DNA from: Tolypothrix bouteillei VB521301
GTDB lineage: Bacteria; Cyanobacteriota; Cyanobacteriia; Cyanobacteriales; Nostocaceae
Assembly (NCBI RefSeq): GCF_000760695.4
Contig: NZ_JHEG04000001.1
Span: 3,072,452 to 3,136,451, forward strand
Direction of reading: 5' to 3'
DNA: 64,000 nucleotides
The position numbers and the translations under genes were made by a program. The notes below the pieces were generated by a model. That model was not told the DNA's origin and made no database searches. It saw nothing but the letters and a program-made list of their open reading frames with translations. Numbering within the stretch: the first letter of the stretch is position 1; every line of letters starts with the position of its first letter. This document shows positions 39,515 to 48,798 of the stretch, piece after piece.

Positions 39515-39958
39515 ATGAAGAAAACTACATTGTTAAAAAGCATTCCTATAGCACTCTTCAGTAGTTTATTTCTGACCAGTGCTACTTGGGCTGGGGAAGT
39601 CGTGCAAGTGAGCCCCAATCAGCAGCCAGATCCCCTAGTTGTTAATGGTACATCTGGAGGAAAACAAGACAGTAATTGTGGCAAGATTGCCGAGCAACCC
39701 AGTCAAATTATAAAAATTACGAAAGCACTACCTTACCTGAGATTAACAGTGGAGAGTGGCGGCAAGCCAACTTTGTTAATTGATGGTCCGGGAGGGCGGT
39801 TTTGCGTATTGGCAGACAGTTACTCTGGAAGTAAGCCAGAAATTTCTGGTTTTTGGCAGGAGGGAAACTACTCCTTATATGTGGGTGAGCTATCTCAAGG
39901 ACAGTATAACTATAGACTTTCCATATCGCAACAAAAGCCAAATAAAACTGCTAAATAG
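39515..39958 (+). CDS. Exported hypothetical protein
   Basis: A 147-residue protein with a Sec signal peptide (KKTTLLKSIPIALFSSLF, cleavage after TWA near 26). The mature protein contains LRLTVESGGKPTLLIDGPGGRFC and ends in GNYSLYVGELSQGQYNYRLSI-type strands, resembling cyanobacterial PPC-like beta-sandwich proteins. Two cysteines (about 55 and 97) could form a disulfide. Function unknown; no operon partner. Confidence 0.6.
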   Translation: MKKTTLLKSIPIALFSSLFLTSATWAGEVVQVSPNQQPDPLVVNGTSGGKQDSNCGKIAEQPSQIIKITKALPYLRLTVESGGKPTLLIDGPGGRFCVLADSYSGSKPEISGFWQEGNYSLYVGELSQGQYNYRLSISQQKPNKTAK

Positions 39959-40225
39959 TTGGATATTCACCAATCCAAGACTCGCTTTTGCTACCCCTTA
40001 GCCCATAACCCCGCACGAGAACAATATCTTGCAGTTCTGTGAATACAACGACAAACAGGAAAGCAATCCTGTCGCGATCGCAGTTAAACAGACAAAACTT
40101 GCAGCGGTATTTCTAATTTCAATCTGGGAACTATAAACTTGTCGAATTCTCCGGAGAGAAGTCAGAGCAATAATGTGGGATGCTTGGGTTTTAGATAAAA
40201 ATTAAAAGTCTTGGATTATTAAAAA

Positions 40226-42415
40226 ATGCCTTTAGTTGTTAAAAAAGTTTCACTGCGCTTGCTTCTTGTTGTCCCTTTTGTCGTACAAATCTTTGCTGCT
40301 GTGGGGTTAACTGGTTATTTATCTTTATATAACGGGCAAAAAGCGGTTAATAATTTAGCAATGCGGTTATGTAATGAGGTGAGCGGGCGTATTCATCAGC
40401 ACCTTGACAGCTACATGAAAGCGCCTCAGATACTGAGCCACACCTATGCAGATGCTTTCGATTTGGGGTTACTCGCTCCACAAGATCTAGAAAAGTTGCA
40501 ACGCTTTTTCGCAAGACAAATACAGTTATATAAAGTTGGTTATATTCTTTTTGGTTCTACCAAAGGTGAATTTGCATCAGCTGGACGTTCTGCTTATGAC
40601 AACCGCATTAATATTGATGAGATCTCACAAAAACGACATGGCAATAGAGGGATTTACACTTACGCCACAGACGAGAAGGGAAATCGGGCTAAACTCATTG
40701 AATACGTGAAGAATTACGCTTTTCAACAAGAAGCTTGGTATGCACAAACAACCCAACTTCGCAAACCTTTATGGAGTGCTATCTATCAATGGGAAACACA
40801 GCCATATCCCCTGTCAATTTCTGCAACTCATCCTGTTGTTGATAAAAACAAAAATCTCATAGGTGTCATTGCTGTCGAGCAGCGTCTATCACAGATTAGT
40901 AATTTTTTACGCCTTCTGAAAGTTAGCCCCAGCGGAAAAACCTTTATATTGGAGCGCAACGGATTATTAGTTGCTAATTCCAGTACCGAGCAACCTTTCA
41001 CAGTGGTCAATGGAAAGCCACAAAGGCTTAAGGGAATATACAGTCACGATTATTTAATTCAAGCAACTACAAAATACTTAACACAGCATTTTGGCGAGAT
41101 GGGCAAAATCAAAAACTCGCAGCAGTTTAACCTGATGCTGAATCAAAAGCGCCAATTTGTTTTGGTGACTCCCTGGCGCGATGATTTGGGTCTGGATTGG
41201 TTAGTAGTGGTGGTCGTTCCTGAAACTGACTTTATGGAACAAATTCACGCCAACACTCGTACCACAATACTACTGTGTTTGGGAGCATTAATACTGGCTG
41301 TTATTTTAGGAATATATACTTCACATTGGATTACGGTACCAGTTCTACGTTTAACGGAAGCATCCACTGCTATTTCTAATGGTTGTTTAGAACAAAAAGT
41401 AGTAAATTCAAGGGTTCATGAAATTGGTGTTTTAGCAAATACCTTTAATCTAATGGCTGTACAACTGAGTTCTGCTTTTACTGATTTAGCAAAGACAAAT
41501 AAAGAACTGGAAAATGCTAATTCAGAATTGGAAAATCGAGTTCAAAAACGGACAGAAGAACTGACACAAGCATTGCACAATCTCAAACAAGCTCAAGCTC
41601 AATTAGTACAGAGTGAAAAAATGTCTAGTTTGGGGCAAATGGTAGCTGGGATTGCTCATGAAATTAATAATCCCCTCAGTTTTATTTATGGAAATATAAC
41701 TTATGTTAGTCAATACTTACAAACACTAATAACTACTTTAAATTTGTACCAAAAACACTATCCTCAACCAGACAGTGAAATTCAGGAATTTTTAGAAGAC
41801 AACGATCTTGAGTTCCTTCAAGAAGACTTTCCAAAATTACTTAATTCCATGAAGGAAGGAACAAAGCGTATCAACAATATTGTTTTAAGTTTGCGTATTT
41901 TTAGCCGACTGGATGAAGCAGAATTAAAACCTGTAGATCTTCATACGGGAGTCGATAGTGCCTTGCTACTACTGGAGCATAAACTAAAGTACAATGCCCT
42001 TCTTAAAAGCGAAATTAGAATTTTAAAAATGTACGGTCAGTTGCCAAAAGTTGAGTGTAACTCAGGACAAATTAACCAAGTGTTTTTTAGTATCTTAAAT
42101 AACGCTATTGATGCCCTAGAACGGGGTTGTAGGAAAGAGTTTTTTCCTCCTCAAATTCAAATTATGACTGAAGTTGCACAAGATAACTGCGTCCTAATTC
42201 GGATTCGGGATAATGGCTGTGGAATGCGTCCGGAAGTTCTGTCTAAGATATTCGATCCCTTCTACACCACCAAACCCGTAGGTAAAGGCACTGGTTTGGG
42301 ATTATCAATATGCTACCAAATTGTAGTTGAGAAACATCGAGGTCAATTAAGTTGTATGTCTTCTCCAGGAGAGGGAACAGAGTTTGCGATCGCAATTCCC
42401 ATCCAGCAATCGTAA
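40226..42415 (+). CDS. Membrane sensor histidine kinase (dCACHE-HAMP-HisKA-HATPase)
   Basis: A 729-residue kinase. A membrane segment at about 9-28 and another near 350-368 bracket a periplasmic sensor domain that looks like double CACHE (ILFGSTKGEFASAGR, AVEQRLSQISNFL). HAMP follows (to about 425), then a coiled coil (NKELENANSELENR), then HisKA with MVAGIAHEINNPLSF (His near 480), and HATPase_c ([25 protein letters not shown]). It should autophosphorylate on histidine in response to an extracytoplasmic ligand. No response regulator adjoins it, which is common in cyanobacteria. Confidence 0.9.
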   Translation: MPLVVKKVSLRLLLVVPFVVQIFAAVGLTGYLSLYNGQKAVNNLAMRLCNEVSGRIHQHLDSYMKAPQILSHTYADAFDLGLLAPQDLEKLQRFFARQIQLYKVGYILFGSTKGEFASAGRSAYDNRINIDEISQKRHGNRGIYTYATDEKGNRAKLIEYVKNYAFQQEAWYAQTTQLRKPLWSAIYQWETQPYPLSISATHPVVDKNKNLIGVIAVEQRLSQISNFLRLLKVSPSGKTFILERNGLLVANSSTEQPFTVVNGKPQRLKGIYSHDYLIQATTKYLTQHFGEMGKIKNSQQFNLMLNQKRQFVLVTPWRDDLGLDWLVVVVVPETDFMEQIHANTRTTILLCLGALILAVILGIYTSHWITVPVLRLTEASTAISNGCLEQKVVNSRVHEIGVLANTFNLMAVQLSSAFTDLAKTNKELENANSELENRVQKRTEELTQALHNLKQAQAQLVQSEKMSSLGQMVAGIAHEINNPLSFIYGNITYVSQYLQTLITTLNLYQKHYPQPDSEIQEFLEDNDLEFLQEDFPKLLNSMKEGTKRINNIVLSLRIFSRLDEAELKPVDLHTGVDSALLLLEHKLKYNALLKSEIRILKMYGQLPKVECNSGQINQVFFSILNNAIDALERGCRKEFFPPQIQIMTEVAQDNCVLIRIRDNGCGMRPEVLSKIFDPFYTTKPVGKGTGLGLSICYQIVVEKHRGQLSCMSSPGEGTEFAIAIPIQQS

Positions 42416-42443
42416 GGTCATCGTGAGAAGTGCCTGTGTATTG

Positions 42444-42477
42444 TTTTATTTTTCATTTGTTGCCGATTGCCGATCGT
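42444..42477 (+). repeat. Dispersed 34-base repeat, copy 1
   Basis: The segment from TTTTATTTTTCATTTGT to GCCGATCGT recurs at 50701-50734 with three or fewer differences. Here it lies after the sensor kinase; the second copy supplies the 3' end of a coding sequence. Confidence 0.7.
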
Positions 42478-42480
42478 TTC

Positions 42481-42565
42481 TCGGTCCCAGGTTCTACCAC
42501 AGAATGCAGACCGTGAGGCTCTGCCTTATGTTGCCTGGATTAGGAGGCGGAGCCTGGGAACGAGG
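42481..42565 (+). repeat. Nostocales-type GC-rich repeat overlapping a gene end
   Basis: The sequence contains GAGGCTCTGCC and GCGGAGCCTGGGAACGAGG, an arrangement I know as a common interspersed palindromic repeat in filamentous cyanobacteria. CCCAGG near 42486 can pair with CCTGGG near 42553. It overlaps the 3' end of the DUF5682 gene and supplies its stop codon. Confidence 0.6.
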
Positions 42566-45413
42566 TGGGGGTTAAAAAACCTGCTAAAGAATTCATTGTT
42601 GCCGATTGAGATACAAGCAAAGTTTGAACCAGAACTTCTTTTTCCGATAAGCAATCATCGGAGTTGGATTCTGTGTTGGATAGCAAAGTCTCTTCCCAAG
42701 TGACATTTTCTACGTCCAACAATTGTGCCAACGCCTCAGTTGTTTGTCTTGTATTAAACAGCAATTGCCGCACTTCCATTTCTCTATCGCTCAGTGCAGG
42801 TGTAGGTTGTTTTTCAGAAGTCTTTGGCTGAAAGTCTTCTACCTTAGTAGCCCAAGAAGGTTGCCATTGGTCAAAATCGCTCAAATTTTGTGGAAAAATC
42901 TTTGCTGCTTCCTTAAGCAACACCTGTAAAATTTGAGTATGAGGTCGCAAGCGTAAAATTAAACTAGGTAACCACGGTAATAATACTGAGTCTGGAACTG
43001 AAGCAAAGAGTTTACTCAACAGTTCTACGACTAATTGACCGATTCGAGGAGCAAAATTGAGCGCTAGAATAAACCCGTTGAGATAGTCGGGAAAAGCAGC
43101 TATCTGCATCTCATTGTTAAGCACGTGGTTCAAGAATTCGCGAATTTGTTCTATGGTTCGCAATCCTAGCAATAATTCCGTTGTCCACAGCAAACCCAGC
43201 TTTGCTCGATCTTCCAACTCCTGGCTTGCTTGCTGCACTCCAATTAACAACTGGCTGCGATTGCAACCTAAAGAAAGTGCTAAGCTTTCCAGGGTAAAGA
43301 TAAAGCCCAGCATTCCAGCAATTTGTTCGGGTGAAGTTCCTCGATCCGCAAAGGCTTTGGGTAAAAGTGTTGCATAATGCCCGTAACCAGTAACAACAAA
43401 TCGTTCAATCCAAGTTGGCAATCCTGTCGCTGTGGTGCGGTAGTAATGCACCAAACGGCGTACCCTCTCAAAAATTTTAGGTGCATCTTCAGCTCCGGTT
43501 TCTTGGGAAAGTAATGCGATCGCGTGTTCTCCCAATTCTTGCGTCAACCGCAAGCTGTGGAGGTATAAAATACTATTTTCAGCAGCTTCTAAAACAGAAC
43601 TCGTTTTTGCCCGATCTGCGAAAGCAAACTGTTTGAGCCGTTGTTCCAAAACTTGCTCGATAGTTACGCCTTCATAACCCAGCATAATAATCTCTCGCTG
43701 GTTCTTACCAATCCGAATTTCCCAAGATTCTTGTAACGGCTTAAACCCAAGAGTTCGCTCTCCCATAATGGGTTGTACGAGACGAGCTCCTACCAAATAG
43801 TGAAGTCGCCACAAAACATCAGAACAAGCCAACAACTCAGGTTGTTGCTTGAAGTCCATCAAAGCACGTTGATTGGTTTGGCTCAGTAAGTTCATCCCAA
43901 GTGGTGTTAAGCGATTGTAAACATCTTGAGCTAACGGCGGTAGGGAAGCATAGCCCACCGTTCCAATGCGATCGCCCCCCAGCAAAATTTGGCACAGTTG
44001 AGCAATATTGCGTTTTTTGGGAGTACGGTCTTTTTCCAAACAGGTAATAGCTGCATCTTGGAAATCATAAGGGGTTGGATGAACCCGATGTCGCATTCCT
44101 GCAAGCAGCATTGAAGTTTGATAAATAGCTATAGCATCTGCAGTACTTGCCAAGTATCCATTTTTACGTGCAGAGGCAACGATATCAGCACACCATTGCA
44201 AGAGTTGTTCTGTATCCCCTTGTGCAAATTCTGGGGGACGGGTGAGGAAGTTTGTTAGAGAAGTGGGAGAGGGGGTAGACGAGGGAGAGGGGGTAGACAA
44301 GGGAGAAGATTCTACCTTGTCCCTTGTATCCTTTTTCTCCAGAACGAATGGTTTTAATTTAGCTACCTTGAGACTCTTTTTCCAAGTCGCTTCGGCGAGG
44401 GAAATCGTTCCGGCTGGATGGTTAAACTGATATTCAATAGCTACAAAACTTGAGGGAATTAGCCCGTACAGCCATTTTGTTTGAGTCAGTTCGGGAATAT
44501 CATTCCATATTGTACTGTTAGATACTCCAAACTCAGGAACATCACTAGCAGCGTGTGCTGCACCACAGATGTATATGGCTTCATGGGGAGCAATAGAGTT
44601 TGCTTTCATGTGCTGCTTAATACGAGTCCACATATACCGTTCGCGCAGGCGATCGCTTTCCACATCTTTGTTGTTTGTTCCCAGCCGCCGCATTAAGCTA
44701 CCTATTAAAAACATAACTTGGCGATAGGTTTCGAGATCGGCACCGATAATAGCTTGCTCAACATATTGATCCCACCATTCAGCAAAGTGGCGCGTGTTGG
44801 AGTTGCGCAGCAAAAAATCAAGAAATCTCTCGAATGTGGGAACTAAACTGCCAACTTCCACCCCAAAAGCCGTACCGTGCATTTTAGCTTCATCTGAAGG
44901 TGCTTCTTCTGATTCCTCTTGGCTTTTCAACTCATTTGGTTCCCATTGAAAGATAAAATCAACTGCCCGATCTACAAATACCAGTTGTGTTTTTGGATGC
45001 TTTAAAGTGTAAGCGATCGCTTGATACTCAGCAGAAGCTTCTGTTAGGGGTGCGACTGCACTTAAGGGCATTAATTTGGGTGAAAAAGTTTGAGATTCAG
45101 CAGCAAATGCTTGTAATGCGACAGGTAATTTACAATCCCGCAAATGTTCTACAACAGGTAGTAAATCCTCACACATTTCCAGGTAAATTGCTTTGAGTGG
45201 TTTCTCATGCAGCCTTCTCACCATCTGTAAAGCTGAGGATGGTGAGTGGTGACATACGGGAAAGATTTCTAACGGTTCGGCTGCAGCCCTTTCCACATCT
45301 CGGACTAAAGCTGCTAAAAATTCGCTCAAAGGTTGAGCATCTGTGGCAAACTTTTCTGCAGCGTCAAGTAGCTGTTGTTGGAGAGGTGCTAGTGTTTGTG
45401 GAAGTTTAACCAT
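42540..45413 (-). CDS. DUF5682 family protein (YehM-like), last gene of the MoxR-VWA operon
   Basis: A 957-residue protein of the DUF5682 family. The N-terminal third holds an EIFPVCHHSPSSA segment (near 50) and YICGAAHAASDV near 285; together these resemble the TraB/ChaN-like fold that family profiles have linked to DUF5682. The rest is mainly helical. Around 375-400 a Ser/Thr/Pro linker is encoded by an 18-base tandem repeat (44265-44300). The last dozen residues (LTPTSFPGSAS) are read from a dispersed repeat. It begins 28 bases after the MoxR ATPase gene, so the two are translationally close. In the E. coli counterpart the gene is yehM; function unknown. Possibly a substrate or effector of the AAA+/VWA machine. 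Confidence 0.8.
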   Translation of the reverse strand: MVKLPQTLAPLQQQLLDAAEKFATDAQPLSEFLAALVRDVERAAAEPLEIFPVCHHSPSSALQMVRRLHEKPLKAIYLEMCEDLLPVVEHLRDCKLPVALQAFAAESQTFSPKLMPLSAVAPLTEASAEYQAIAYTLKHPKTQLVFVDRAVDFIFQWEPNELKSQEESEEAPSDEAKMHGTAFGVEVGSLVPTFERFLDFLLRNSNTRHFAEWWDQYVEQAIIGADLETYRQVMFLIGSLMRRLGTNNKDVESDRLRERYMWTRIKQHMKANSIAPHEAIYICGAAHAASDVPEFGVSNSTIWNDIPELTQTKWLYGLIPSSFVAIEYQFNHPAGTISLAEATWKKSLKVAKLKPFVLEKKDTRDKVESSPLSTPSPSSTPSPTSLTNFLTRPPEFAQGDTEQLLQWCADIVASARKNGYLASTADAIAIYQTSMLLAGMRHRVHPTPYDFQDAAITCLEKDRTPKKRNIAQLCQILLGGDRIGTVGYASLPPLAQDVYNRLTPLGMNLLSQTNQRALMDFKQQPELLACSDVLWRLHYLVGARLVQPIMGERTLGFKPLQESWEIRIGKNQREIIMLGYEGVTIEQVLEQRLKQFAFADRAKTSSVLEAAENSILYLHSLRLTQELGEHAIALLSQETGAEDAPKIFERVRRLVHYYRTTATGLPTWIERFVVTGYGHYATLLPKAFADRGTSPEQIAGMLGFIFTLESLALSLGCNRSQLLIGVQQASQELEDRAKLGLLWTTELLLGLRTIEQIREFLNHVLNNEMQIAAFPDYLNGFILALNFAPRIGQLVVELLSKLFASVPDSVLLPWLPSLILRLRPHTQILQVLLKEAAKIFPQNLSDFDQWQPSWATKVEDFQPKTSEKQPTPALSDREMEVRQLLFNTRQTTEALAQLLDVENVTWEETLLSNTESNSDDCLSEKEVLVQTLLVSQSATMNSLAGFLTPTSFPGSAS
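44265..44300. repeat. 18-base in-frame tandem repeat
   Basis: Two copies of GGGAGAGGGGGTAGAC plus two bases, followed by a partial third. On the coding (minus) strand it encodes repeated STPSPS-like residues, so unit gain or loss would keep the frame. Confidence 0.75.
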
Positions 45414-45441
45414 TGCCTTTTCTGTAGTGCTTGATGTTTCC

Positions 45442-46572
45442 TTATTTCTTCATCAATCCCATAGCCTGCTTTCCCCCTTCTAAAAATGGTTGCCACTCTC
45501 CCTTTTGCTCCTGACTGCGTTTTTCGACAACAGCATGCCAAAACTGATTGAGTACGGAAACATCTTCAGGTAATCGGCGTACTAATGTACCAACAAGAGA
45601 ACGTGCTAGTGTCCCGGCTTCTAAAGAAGTGACGCCAAAAAAGCGGCTGTGGAGAATGGCATCTTCTAAGACCCCTATTTGTTCGGCGGTAGATAGAGCA
45701 GATTCGAGACGCCCGTCATCAGAACTAGCGGCTGCACTTGTTTCTCGTAAATCGGCAAAGGTTTGCAGCAAAACATCAAGTAATGTGGGTGGGATGTCAA
45801 CTTCAAAACCATGACGACTCATGAGTTCTTGAGTCCGGAACAGAATGATTTCTTTTTCCTGTTTTTTGTTTGTGACTACGGGCATATGGACAAAGTTAAA
45901 GCGGCGTTTTAAAGCTGAAGAGAGTTCATTGACGCCTCTGTCTCGACTGTTGGCTGTGGCAATGACGTTAAATCCTGGTTGGGCAAAGGCAATGTTATCT
46001 GTTTTTAATTCGGGTATGGAAATATACTTTTCGCTAAGAATGGAAATGAGGGCGTCTTGTACGTCGGATGTACACCGCGTTAACTCTTCAAACCGTCCCA
46101 TGGCTCCTGTTTGCATTGCGGTCATGATGGGAGAAGGTATGAGGGACTCTCTGGATTGTCCGGCGGCGATGACCATTGCTACGTTCCAGGAGTATTTAAT
46201 TTGGTCTTCTGTGGTTCCTGCGGTTCCTTGAACGACGTAAGTGGAATTACTGGAAATTGCTGCAGCTAGTAGTTCCGCGAGCCAGCTTTTTCCTGTACCG
46301 GGATCGCCTATAAGGAGTAAACCCCTGTCTGAGGCTAGGGTAACGATGGCTCGTTCGACTATTGCTGTATCGCCGTACCATTTTTGTTCTATGGTGCGAT
46401 CGAGTTTTTGCGAGGGGGTGTTTCCGAGTATGAAGGTTCTAACCATCTGTGGGGATAGTTTCCAGGAGAAGGGTTTGGTTCCTTTGTCGATTGAGGTTAG
46501 ATATTGGAGTTCTTCTTTGTATTTGGTTTCGGCTGGTTGTCGCAGCATTGTTGTGGTTTTTGTTTTTGCCAT
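45442..46572 (-). CDS. MoxR-type AAA+ ATPase (YehL-like)
   Basis: A 376-residue AAA+ ATPase. Walker A GDPGTGKS at 89-96; the Walker B region reads GRFEELTR near 155 rather than the usual IDEINR, as I recall for this subfamily; sensor 1 is IATANSRDRG near 205 with ALKRRF as the arginine-finger region. MoxR ATPases remodel or activate partner proteins, commonly acting with a VWA protein encoded next to them. Here the VWA gene is two genes upstream, with a Uma2 gene between. The DUF5682 gene follows 28 bases later. Confidence 0.85.
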   Translation of the reverse strand: MAKTKTTTMLRQPAETKYKEELQYLTSIDKGTKPFSWKLSPQMVRTFILGNTPSQKLDRTIEQKWYGDTAIVERAIVTLASDRGLLLIGDPGTGKSWLAELLAAAISSNSTYVVQGTAGTTEDQIKYSWNVAMVIAAGQSRESLIPSPIMTAMQTGAMGRFEELTRCTSDVQDALISILSEKYISIPELKTDNIAFAQPGFNVIATANSRDRGVNELSSALKRRFNFVHMPVVTNKKQEKEIILFRTQELMSRHGFEVDIPPTLLDVLLQTFADLRETSAAASSDDGRLESALSTAEQIGVLEDAILHSRFFGVTSLEAGTLARSLVGTLVRRLPEDVSVLNQFWHAVVEKRSQEQKGEWQPFLEGGKQAMGLMKK

Positions 46573-46662
46573 TTTTTTATTGGTGGTTGAAGATTTTATT
46601 TAAGGAACCGCAAAGGCGCAAAGGGCGCAAAGAAAAGAGATAAGGAAGTGTGAGATGAGTGT

Positions 46663-47244
46663 CTATGTTTGGATTGAAAATTCTACTTTGTCGTAAAGGT
46701 CGATGAGTTGTATTTGAAATGGAACGGAGCTTAGGTTTAGGATTGTTTTCTCTCCTTCATAACTTGAAAAAAGCCATTTATTGTCTTCGGTTTTTGTATA
46801 TTGTTCTGCATAAATTTCTGTTTGTGAAATTAGGATATATTCTTTTAGTGTGGAAATGGCACGATAGAGTTTGAATTTTCCAACTCGGTCATATTTTTCT
46901 GTAGATTCTGATAAAATTTCTGCAATCGCAATCGGGTTGGTAATTATGTCTTTACGTTCTTCTGCTAACTCTACTTGACCTGCAACGACCATAACATCAG
47001 GATATGTATATAAATTATTGCTTGGAATCCACAAGCGCATATCAGTCATGAAGACTTCGTAAGGTTGCTTTTTGAGGGCAAAATTGAGTGCTGAACTCAA
47101 ATTTAGAGTAATTCGATTATGATTTGGGGTTCCGCCTGCTATGGGAAATATTTGACCGTTGTAATATTCGCTTCTGTAGGTTGCAGCAGCTTCTAGCTCT
47201 AGATATTCTTCGGGCGTGTAGTAGTCTTGTTGCTGAACTTGCAT
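46663..47244 (-). CDS. Uma2-family endonuclease within the MoxR-VWA operon
   Basis: A 193-residue Uma2/DUF820 nuclease-fold protein. It starts with YYTPEEYLELE and carries YPDVMVVAG near 80, IAEILSEST near 107 and TLKEYILI near 133, which hold the Asp, Glu and Lys of the PD-(D/E)xK core. It is clearly different from the tandem pair at 33460-34648, so it is an independent member. It sits 13 bases after the VWA gene and 90 bases before the MoxR gene. It may be a passenger insertion or a real component. Confidence 0.85.
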   Translation of the reverse strand: MQVQQQDYYTPEEYLELEAAATYRSEYYNGQIFPIAGGTPNHNRITLNLSSALNFALKKQPYEVFMTDMRLWIPSNNLYTYPDVMVVAGQVELAEERKDIITNPIAIAEILSESTEKYDRVGKFKLYRAISTLKEYILISQTEIYAEQYTKTEDNKWLFSSYEGEKTILNLSSVPFQIQLIDLYDKVEFSIQT

Positions 47245-47257
47245 AGTTGTTGGGTTA

Positions 47258-48724
47258 TTAAGTGACTATTACCTTCTTTAATTCTTGTATTAATTTCTTA
47301 GGACTGCCAGTTAAAATTGGCGTACCTAATTCTTTGAGTTTGTCTCTAAACCATTGATGAACGCTAAAGTACCCGGAACTGGTAACTGCTCCTACAGGAA
47401 TGAAATGCAAACCCGTTTCTTTGAGCGATCTAATGTAGTCATACAGCACTTGGTCGCTACCACCTTCGTAAAAGTCGGAAATAAGGACGAGAACTGTATT
47501 TTGTGGCTCAAGAATTTTTTGGGCTGCTTCTACAAGTGCTCCATAAATGTATGTTCCACCTCCTAGTTGAGTGCGTAACAAAACTTCAAACGGATCGTGT
47601 ACCCAAGGTGTTAAATCGAGTACTTGTGTATCAAAGGCAAGTAAGTGTACGTCTACGTTGGGAATTCCAGCGAAAATTGAGGCGAGAATTGTACACTGTA
47701 CCATTGCATCTACCATTGACCCTGATTGGTCAACAACAACAATCATGCGGGTTGGTGTCTTTTTTCTAGCAGTATGGTGGTAGTAAAGGCGATCGACTAA
47801 TAATTGTTGCTCTTGTGGGCTCCAGTTAGTTAGGTTCTTCCAGATAGTTCGCTTTAAGTCTAGATTGCGGAAAACTCGTTTTGGGGGAACTGAGCGATCG
47901 ATTTTGCCAGTCACTGTTTGTGCAACTTGTAGACGCAACACTTCTGCTAATTCATTAATGAATTCTTGAATGAGTCGTTTGGCATTTTTGAGGGAATTCC
48001 CTGATAAATTGGCTTTATCGCGTAGAAGTTGTTCAACTAATGCCATTGAGGGGGTTAATTGACTGGCTAATCGGTCATCTTTTAAAACTTCCCGCAATGC
48101 CATCCTTTCAATCAGTTCACCCTCCATTGCTTTTAGAGTGGCGCTTAACTGTTCTCTATCAACCGTAAAGCCTTCTCCTATACCCAATCCTGCACCCATT
48201 CCCGCGCTACTGCTTGCACCACCCCGATCTTTTCCACTACCTGTACCTGTACCAATCCCCGGTTTTTGTCCTCGCAAGCTACCCGGTGAACAACCAAGGG
48301 CTTTTTCTAAATAGCTGACATCCTTTAACCATTGAGCATACTGTTGTGCAGTAATCACACTATTTTGAGTATTGGGACCAAAGGCGTTTAGTAGTAGTTT
48401 AGAAAAGACAAGCGCACGACGTAGGATTGTAGTGTCATGGGGGTTGGTTGGAGATAAGGGAGAAGAATTAGTGTCCTGCTGATTGGCTTCTGCAATTTCA
48501 GCTATTATTGGTTGCGTGAAATCTTGCTCCAACTCTGGGTAGCGCTGTAGCAAATTCTCTATACTCATATTGGGATCGAGAATCAGTTGTGGCAAACCCA
48601 GTTCATCAACGATCGCCCGACTCATTCGCTCAAAATTTGCGCCCTGTTCGGTATAGCCAAACATGGCTGTAAGCAATCGCCAGTAAAGAACTTGACGCCG
48701 TTGAGCAATCTGGTTTCCATCCAT
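47258..48724 (-). CDS. VWA (CoxE/YehP-like) protein
   Basis: A 488-residue protein with a C-terminal von Willebrand A domain from about 325. The metal-ion-dependent adhesion site is complete: DQSGS at 332-336, the Thr in GGGTYIYGAL near 388 and the Asp in LISDFYEG near 415. The N-terminal half is helical, with a Gly/Ser-rich linker at about 148-185 (GSLRGQKPGIGTGTGSGK). VWA-domain partners of MoxR ATPases typically link the ATPase to its target. It is third in the transcription order of the cluster. Confidence 0.85.
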   Translation of the reverse strand: MDGNQIAQRRQVLYWRLLTAMFGYTEQGANFERMSRAIVDELGLPQLILDPNMSIENLLQRYPELEQDFTQPIIAEIAEANQQDTNSSPLSPTNPHDTTILRRALVFSKLLLNAFGPNTQNSVITAQQYAQWLKDVSYLEKALGCSPGSLRGQKPGIGTGTGSGKDRGGASSSAGMGAGLGIGEGFTVDREQLSATLKAMEGELIERMALREVLKDDRLASQLTPSMALVEQLLRDKANLSGNSLKNAKRLIQEFINELAEVLRLQVAQTVTGKIDRSVPPKRVFRNLDLKRTIWKNLTNWSPQEQQLLVDRLYYHHTARKKTPTRMIVVVDQSGSMVDAMVQCTILASIFAGIPNVDVHLLAFDTQVLDLTPWVHDPFEVLLRTQLGGGTYIYGALVEAAQKILEPQNTVLVLISDFYEGGSDQVLYDYIRSLKETGLHFIPVGAVTSSGYFSVHQWFRDKLKELGTPILTGSPKKLIQELKKVIVT

Positions 48725-48798
48725 AAGTTCATTGAAATAAGTAAAAAAATATTTATCGTTCTGTCAACTTCCCAATCCAAAATTGATGAATTTAAAAT

